Assembly (NCBI GenBank): GCA_008933045.1
Contig: WBXJ01000108.1
Coordinates: 1 to 9,848, forward strand
DNA from: Verrucomicrobiota bacterium
GTDB taxonomy: Bacteria; Verrucomicrobiota; Verrucomicrobiia; Limisphaerales; SXQI01
Reading direction: 5' to 3'
Length of the DNA: 9,848 bases
The stretch's first letter is position 1. The number at the start of each line of letters is the position of its first letter. The notes beneath the pieces were generated by a model, which saw nothing but the letters and a program-made list of their open reading frames with translations, was not told the DNA's origin and ran no database searches. This document shows positions 5,933-9,848 of the stretch, piece after piece. The translations under genes were made by a program, and so were the position numbers.

Positions 5933-7581
5933 GCGAAGTCCTAGTCATCGGCCACAAAAATCCGGATACAGATTCCATTTGCGCCGCGATCGGGTATGCG
6001 GAGTTCAAGCAACGCACGGGAATGCCGAATGCGGTGGCAGCGCGATGTGGTGACACGAACGATCGGATCGATTTTGTTTTGCGGACGTTTGGTTTTCCTG
6101 CCCCACGTTTTGTCGCGAACGTCGCGCCTAAGGTTCGTGATGTGATGCAGGATAACGTGGTGTCGCTTCCCCCCACGGCAACGGTGGCGGAGGCTTTGGG
6201 GCTAATGGATGAACGGAATATCCGTGTCCTACCCGTTCTCAACGAGGATCGCAGCTGTCGAGGGCTACTCTCCTTGTTTAAGATGTCCAAATTCTTTTTT
6301 CCTGCGCCGCATCGGTTGTTTGATTCGCGGACTGTCCATGCTTCCCTACGCAATTTGGCGCGAACACTCTCGGCGGAGATGCTCTTTGTGCAGGATCCTG
6401 ATCGAGTCGAATCGCTCATTCTGATGATTGGGGCGATGTCACTCGAGGCATTTGCGAAACGGTTGCCACTGTATCCTCGGGAGAAATTGATCGTGATCGT
6501 CGGTGATCGGGAGGATGTTCAAGATCTTGCGATCGACCGATGCGTGCGTGCCATTGTTATTACGGGCGGTTCGAAAGTATCCGACGAACGCTTCGACGCA
6601 GCCCGCCGAAACGGGGTATCGATGCTAATCTCGCCACACGACTCAGCCACGACCGCCATGCTCTCTCGGACCTCCATTACCGTGGAGAATATGATCCACG
6701 ATAAATTTCTGGCTTTTCAAGCGGAGGAGTATTTGGCAGACGTGCGAGGATTAGCAACCGCGTCGGTTTTTCAGGCATTTCCCGTCCTCGATGAACGTCA
6801 GCGCGTCGTGGGAATTCTTTCCAAATCAGATCTCCTGCGGAAGGTAGATCGCCAGTTAATCCTGGTCGATCACAACGAACTTTCTCAAGCAGTCAACGGG
6901 GCTGAAACCGCCGATATCATCGAGGTGATCGACCACCACCGTGTCGGCTTGATGTCACGAACTCCGATTTTATTTCGCAACGAACCCGTGGGATCCACCT
7001 CTACCATTGTGGCGGAAATGTTTCTACGTTACCGACTCGAAATGTCTCCCAGCTTGGCGGGGATATTGTTGGCGGGGATCGTTTCCGACACCCTGAATCT
7101 GACATCACCTACGACCACGGAACGAGATGCCGATATCCTCGAGACGCTGGAATCCATTTCAGGCGTCAACGCCACCGCGTTTACCGAGAAACTTTTTGCG
7201 TCTGGATCCCTTTTGGTCACAAAAACGGCGCAACAAGCCGTAGCCACCGACTGCAAAGAATACTCCGAGAACGGAAGAGTTTTTTCCGTAGCGCAAATTG
7301 AAGAAATGGGTTTCGACCAATTCTGGAAGCGTAAAAAGGAAGTTATCAAGGCCCTTGCTGAGCATCGTGAAACAAACGAATACTTTTTTTCCGCACTGCT
7401 CATCACCGACGTGGTGACGCAATCATCCTTATTGCTACTTGCAGGAACAGACGCCTTTGTCGCGAAGATAGAATACCCCGAAATTGAGCCGGATATCTAT
7501 GAACTTCGTGGCATCGTCTCACGCAAGAAACAATTGCTACCCTACCTCACGCACTGCCTCGAACAGTGTGCGAGCTCCTAA
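5929..7581 (+). CDS. ppaC: CBS/DRTGG-domain manganese-dependent inorganic pyrophosphatase (family II)
   Basis: Cytoplasmic enzyme of the DHH superfamily that hydrolyses pyrophosphate to phosphate using Mn or Co, pulling biosynthetic reactions forward. At 550 residues it is the long, regulated form. Order: DHH part 1 with VIGHKNPDTDSI (6-17; ligands H9, D13, D15); first CBS motif at 67-122; a DRTGG-type region at about 130-245 with VITGG (210-214); second CBS motif at 247-304; the resumed DHH domain with LVDHNE (D314), VIDHHRVG (H336, H337) and GIVSDT (D387); and the DHHA2 domain at about 405-545, carrying SRKKQLLPYL (531-540), whose Arg/Lys bind substrate phosphate. All metal ligands expected of the family are present. 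CBS-PPases are typically inhibited by AMP/ADP and activated by ATP or diadenosine polyphosphates, DRTGG being needed for the latter; that control is inferred. The ATG at 5929 gives the conserved N-terminus; only the leader ORF upstream has a good ribosome binding site. Confidence 0.95.
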   Translation: MSEVLVIGHKNPDTDSICAAIGYAEFKQRTGMPNAVAARCGDTNDRIDFVLRTFGFPAPRFVANVAPKVRDVMQDNVVSLPPTATVAEALGLMDERNIRVLPVLNEDRSCRGLLSLFKMSKFFFPAPHRLFDSRTVHASLRNLARTLSAEMLFVQDPDRVESLILMIGAMSLEAFAKRLPLYPREKLIVIVGDREDVQDLAIDRCVRAIVITGGSKVSDERFDAARRNGVSMLISPHDSATTAMLSRTSITVENMIHDKFLAFQAEEYLADVRGLATASVFQAFPVLDERQRVVGILSKSDLLRKVDRQLILVDHNELSQAVNGAETADIIEVIDHHRVGLMSRTPILFRNEPVGSTSTIVAEMFLRYRLEMSPSLAGILLAGIVSDTLNLTSPTTTERDADILETLESISGVNATAFTEKLFASGSLLVTKTAQQAVATDCKEYSENGRVFSVAQIEEMGFDQFWKRKKEVIKALAEHRETNEYFFSALLITDVVTQSSLLLLAGTDAFVAKIEYPEIEPDIYELRGIVSRKKQLLPYLTHCLEQCASS

Positions 7582-7587
7582 TTTTTT
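7546..7587 (+). terminator. Likely intrinsic terminator overlapping the ppaC 3' end
   Basis: CTCACGCACTG (7546-7556) and CAGTGTGCGAG (7564-7574) form an 11-bp stem with one A-C mismatch and one G-T wobble around the loop CCTCGAA. A run of six T follows at 7582-7587. The 7-nt gap between stem and T-run, which contains the TAA stop (7579-7581), is longer than ideal, so efficiency is uncertain. Confidence 0.45.
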
Positions 7588-7864
7588 CTTGAGATGTAGC
7601 AAATGCTTCAGTTGGGCAGCAGCATTTCATCGCTTAGAAAAGTAAACTTTTTCAGCTTCGAGGTTAACCTGCCCCAATCGCACCCAATGCGTTCGATCAG
7701 GAAGGGTTTGTTACTATTTGGAAAACTTCCTGCCTGCCTAAATCTCTGGCTTGAATCCTGCTGTTGGTCACTCGGTTTTTGCTGTGGGATTTTCGAGCTT
7801 AATGAGGTGTGATCAACCCTGAATTATTACAATTCTGGGTTGCATTTCTTTCTACCGACTCACT
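7582..7864 (+). other. Intergenic region between ppaC and the Kelch gene
   Basis: The 283-nt gap holds the T-run after ppaC, a 69-codon frame (7603-7812) that I do not accept as a gene on present evidence, and a strong hairpin (7814-7842) just before the Kelch start. A promoter for the Kelch gene should lie here, but I could not pick out a convincing -35/-10 pair. No RNA gene or repeat is recognisable. Confidence 0.6.
7814..7842 (+). terminator. Strong hairpin before the Kelch gene (terminator or attenuator)
   Basis: CAACCCTGAATT (7814-7825) pairs with AATTCTGGGTTG (7831-7842) over 12 positions with a single T-T mismatch and a five-base loop ATTAC. The pyrimidine-rich CATTTCTTTCT follows, an imperfect U-tract. 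The element ends 22 nt before the TTG start at 7865, and begins 1 nt after the stop of a 69-codon frame. It could end a short upstream transcript, attenuate Kelch transcription, or act on translation or mRNA stability. The pairing is clear; the role is inference. Confidence 0.5.
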
Positions 7865-9043
7865 TTGAGTATCCTCCATATTTTCTTGGGACTGCTTTTT
7901 TTATGCCTTCCTCCGTTGGCTCGGTCTGAGGATCAACCGCTGGATCCCAAGACCCTTGCAGGAACAACTGGTTATCATCGCGCCTTGAATTGGCAACAAC
8001 TTGAGACCCCCTCTTGGTCTGAGGCTCGCCAACTGCACTCGGGTGTTTGGACAGGTCGAGAAATGCTCGTGTGGGGTGGTGCCGGCGATTCGACTTGGTT
8101 CAATTCGGGTGCTCGCTATCAGGGTTCATCGGGACGTTGGAACACTCTCTCGATGGAGAACACGCCCTCCCCTCGATGTGGTCAGAGCGCGGTGTGGGCT
8201 GGAGATCAGTGGCTGATCTGGGGCGGTTACGAGCGTTCCTCTCATCCTCTTGGCATCATGGTTCAAACCGGTAGTGCGTACGACCCATTGGGTGATCGTT
8301 GGATTACGATCCCCACGGACGGAGCTCCGTCGGCACGTGCCGATCACACCGCCATTTGGACAGGGAAGGAAATGATTATCTGGGGAGGAAGAAATCAAGA
8401 TCAACCCCTAGAAGGAGGCGGACGGTATAATCCAAAACTAAAGACTTGGACTCCCCTGAACCGAACCAACTCCCCGCCACCGCGATTGAATCAGACCATG
8501 ATCTGGACTGGGGAAGAAGCCATTGTTTGGGGAGGATTCTCTCTAAATGAAAGCAACTCACTGATTCAAGGGTTCAAATACCGGCCCGACCGTGACGAGT
8601 GGGCTGGAATCTCAACGCAATCTGCCCCGTTGATGAGAGAAAATCACACCGCCATCTGGACCGGAAAAGAAATGATCATCTGGGGTGGCAATGGGGGTGA
8701 GGTTAACCTGAATACAGGAACCTGCTACGACCCCAAAACAGATGTCTGGAGAATGATTTCAACGCACCATGCCCCGAGTGCCAGAAAACTTCACACGACA
8801 ATTTGGACAGGAGAGGTCATGGTGATCTGGGGAGGAGAAGGTAACGGTGGAAACCCAACGGACTGGGGAACTTACAACCCCGCTACCGACACATGGAGAA
8901 AAACCAAACCCGCCGCCGAACCCAAACCCCGAACCAACCACACGATGGTCTGGACGGGCCAAGAATTGATTCTCACAGGCGGCCTAGCTGAAAATGGTGA
9001 CCTCCTGCCAGACCTCTGGAAAGGAAAGCTTCCACCCCAATAG
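7865..9043 (+). CDS. Secreted seven-repeat Kelch beta-propeller protein
   Basis: A 392-residue exported protein predicted to close into one seven-bladed propeller, a fold used mostly for binding; no substrate can be named. A hydrophobic signal segment spans about 3-18, with a likely cleavage after ARS (19-21); its head has no positive charge. Seven Kelch units begin near residues 60, 109, 161, 210, 261, 310 and 359, each carrying a core like HTAIWTGKEMIIWGG, spaced 49-54 residues apart, with the usual paired Y(N/D)P...W strands between them (YDPLGDRW, YNPKLKTW, YDPKTDVW, YNPATDTW). Seven is the number needed for a complete propeller. The start is uncertain: the first usable codon is TTG at 7865 with no ribosome binding site, and the frame is open upstream only to a TGA at 7820-7822 with no ATG. 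The gene stands alone, converging on the coiled-coil gene with 16 nt between stops. Confidence 0.85.
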   Translation: MSILHIFLGLLFLCLPPLARSEDQPLDPKTLAGTTGYHRALNWQQLETPSWSEARQLHSGVWTGREMLVWGGAGDSTWFNSGARYQGSSGRWNTLSMENTPSPRCGQSAVWAGDQWLIWGGYERSSHPLGIMVQTGSAYDPLGDRWITIPTDGAPSARADHTAIWTGKEMIIWGGRNQDQPLEGGGRYNPKLKTWTPLNRTNSPPPRLNQTMIWTGEEAIVWGGFSLNESNSLIQGFKYRPDRDEWAGISTQSAPLMRENHTAIWTGKEMIIWGGNGGEVNLNTGTCYDPKTDVWRMISTHHAPSARKLHTTIWTGEVMVIWGGEGNGGNPTDWGTYNPATDTWRKTKPAAEPKPRTNHTMVWTGQELILTGGLAENGDLLPDLWKGKLPPQ

Positions 9044-9059
9044 CTCCGGGTTTTTGGAG

Positions 9060-9848
9060 TTACTGCGGTGCTGTTATTTTGCCGTTTTTGACGAAGATTA
9101 CATCTTGCGGTTCCTCGAACGGTTCCCATCCGTAGGATAATCCTCGATTGATGGCGATTCGTTTCGCGTGGAGAAAGGCGGGGAAGGAATCTCCATAAAC
9201 AAGAAATGATATATACACAAAATTTTCTGACTGGCTTTCAAAGTAACGAGTCAAAGCCGCTGGATTAGCCATCGGGTCGATACCCTTTTCTTGCTTAGGC
9301 TGAGCTTCAGTGTCGCCACCGGATCGAGATATCCACTTGATATCTGCTTCATTGGGGCTGGAGTCGGAATCTCTACAAATATAAATCTTTCCATACTTGG
9401 CAATGACATACGTTGGTCTCTTATCGGTTTTGTGTTCCTTGGGCAGCCTCAATTGACGCTGCGACTCGTTCACTCGGGCGGTTGTTTGCTTTCCAAGGTC
9501 AGCGAGCCGTACCGTCAAGCGCTTAACGTTTTCTTTCGCTGCATCAACGCTGTTTTGGGCTTCAACTTTTCGAGCTTGAGCCATCGTAAGTTCGGAAACT
9601 AGCTGCTTCATTCGTGCGCTTGGGTCGTCATTTGCGGTGACATCTAAATCCTTAGCCTTCCTTGAAGCTAGGTCACGCAACACCTTCACCTCATCCTGTA
9701 GTTGTTGGCGAGTAGCGAGGAGTGGCAATTGCGATTTCCAACGTGGGTCGTTAACCTTGGTTTGCAATGTGGTCTGCAGTTGAAGGGCCTTCTGCAAGTT
9801 GGCCTGAGCCAAATTCAAACGCCGTTGAAGCATTTCCTCGGTGTCAGA
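9060..9848 (-). CDS. Coiled-coil protein with C-terminal alpha/beta domain (5' end outside window)
   Basis: The minus-strand frame is open from the right edge to TAA at 9060-9062, giving at least 262 residues. Counting from the in-window ATG at 9831-9833, residues 1-120 are a long, charged, Gln/Lys/Ala-rich helix with few prolines, surely coiled coil. A basic RLPKEHKTDKRP stretch (129-140) leads into a compact domain: TYVIAKYGKIYICRD (141-155), then FVYISFLVYGDSFPAFLHAK (205-224), and RGLSYGWEPFEE (230-241). The last two resemble, from memory, the C-terminal domain of planctomycete and verrucomicrobial proteins encoded beside MotA/TolQ/ExbB and ExbD-type genes, where an N-terminal membrane helix comes before the coiled coil. 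I infer the true start lies beyond the window: the helix is already under way at the edge, and GAGGAA abuts the in-window ATG with no spacing. The function is unknown. Confidence 0.75.
   Translation of the reverse strand, partial: SDTEEMLQRRLNLAQANLQKALQLQTTLQTKVNDPRWKSQLPLLATRQQLQDEVKVLRDLASRKAKDLDVTANDDPSARMKQLVSELTMAQARKVEAQNSVDAAKENVKRLTVRLADLGKQTTARVNESQRQLRLPKEHKTDKRPTYVIAKYGKIYICRDSDSSPNEADIKWISRSGGDTEAQPKQEKGIDPMANPAALTRYFESQSENFVYISFLVYGDSFPAFLHAKRIAINRGLSYGWEPFEEPQDVIFVKNGKITAPQ

Noticed and set aside
5886..6419. 177-codon minus-strand frame opposite ppaC
   Set aside because: It is antisense to conserved DHH and CBS motifs, is Ser/Arg-rich and resembles no family.
7638..7654. AAAAGT/ACTTTT palindrome
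   Set aside because: It is a short AT-rich stem with a two-base loop; expected by chance and not followed by a termination signal.
7603..7812. 69-codon plus-strand frame between ppaC and the Kelch gene
   Set aside because: It has no recognisable family or clear ribosome binding site, an odd Cys/Trp-rich tail and a composition like translated non-coding DNA. Its end next to the hairpin is noted, but that alone does not make it a gene.
9042..9061. Possible terminator between the Kelch and coiled-coil genes (CTCC/GGAG around GGGTTTTT)
   Set aside because: The stem is only four solid base pairs and the T-run lies in the loop, so it does not fit an intrinsic terminator.
1..9848. Search for defence islands, prophage, IS ends, CRISPR arrays, tRNA or rRNA genes
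   Set aside because: No transposase, integrase, direct-repeat array, tRNA-like cloverleaf or nuclease/toxin motif was seen; the genes are housekeeping or envelope types.

Overview
The window reads as ordinary chromosomal DNA from a Gram-negative, didermic bacterium, most likely a member of the Verrucomicrobiota (perhaps the Pedosphaera/Limisphaerales side). This is inferred from the company of genes: a secreted PQQ-like propeller opening with WPQWRGP, an LptE lipoprotein, a BamD-like TPR protein without a lipobox, a DUF5009/HGSNAT-like membrane acyltransferase, a Kelch protein built on WTGxEMIIWGG units, and a coiled-coil protein of the type seen beside MotA/TolQ/ExbB proton-channel genes. 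Many starts lack a clear Shine-Dalgarno sequence and several use GTG or TTG. No phage, IS, CRISPR, tRNA or rRNA was seen.

Layout. Positions 1-80 hold the 3' end of an unidentified plus-strand gene. It converges on rpmF across a strong hairpin at 80-118 that can terminate transcription in both directions. A compact minus-strand block then runs (in transcription order) from 4271 down to 127: BamD-like TPR protein, LptE (GTGA overlap), PQQ-like propeller (22-nt gap), CoaD (62-nt gap, with an inverted repeat at the join), YceD/DUF177 (3-nt gap) and ribosomal protein L32 (12-nt gap). The first three are envelope-biogenesis-type proteins; the last three are coenzyme A synthesis and ribosome genes. 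Just upstream, 4304-4552 encodes a signal peptide plus about 50 residues that look like the broken-off N-terminus of a larger secreted protein.

From 4648 the plus strand carries a ten-helix-type DUF5009 acyltransferase, a 550-residue CBS/DRTGG-containing family II inorganic pyrophosphatase (preceded by a possible 10-codon leader ORF overlapping its start), a 283-bp gap with two hairpins, and a complete seven-repeat secreted Kelch propeller starting at a TTG codon. At the right edge a minus-strand coiled-coil protein runs out of the window.

How the genes work together: LptE takes part in placing lipopolysaccharide in the outer membrane, and the TPR and propeller proteins echo BamD and BamB of the outer-membrane protein assembly machine, so the first half of the minus block may be one envelope module; that is inference from order and fold. 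I see no convincing new biological system. The points most worth a second look are the truncated secreted-protein remnant, the hairpin 22 nt before the Kelch start, the leader ORF before the pyrophosphatase, and the BamD/LptE/BamB-like set lacking two expected lipid anchors.
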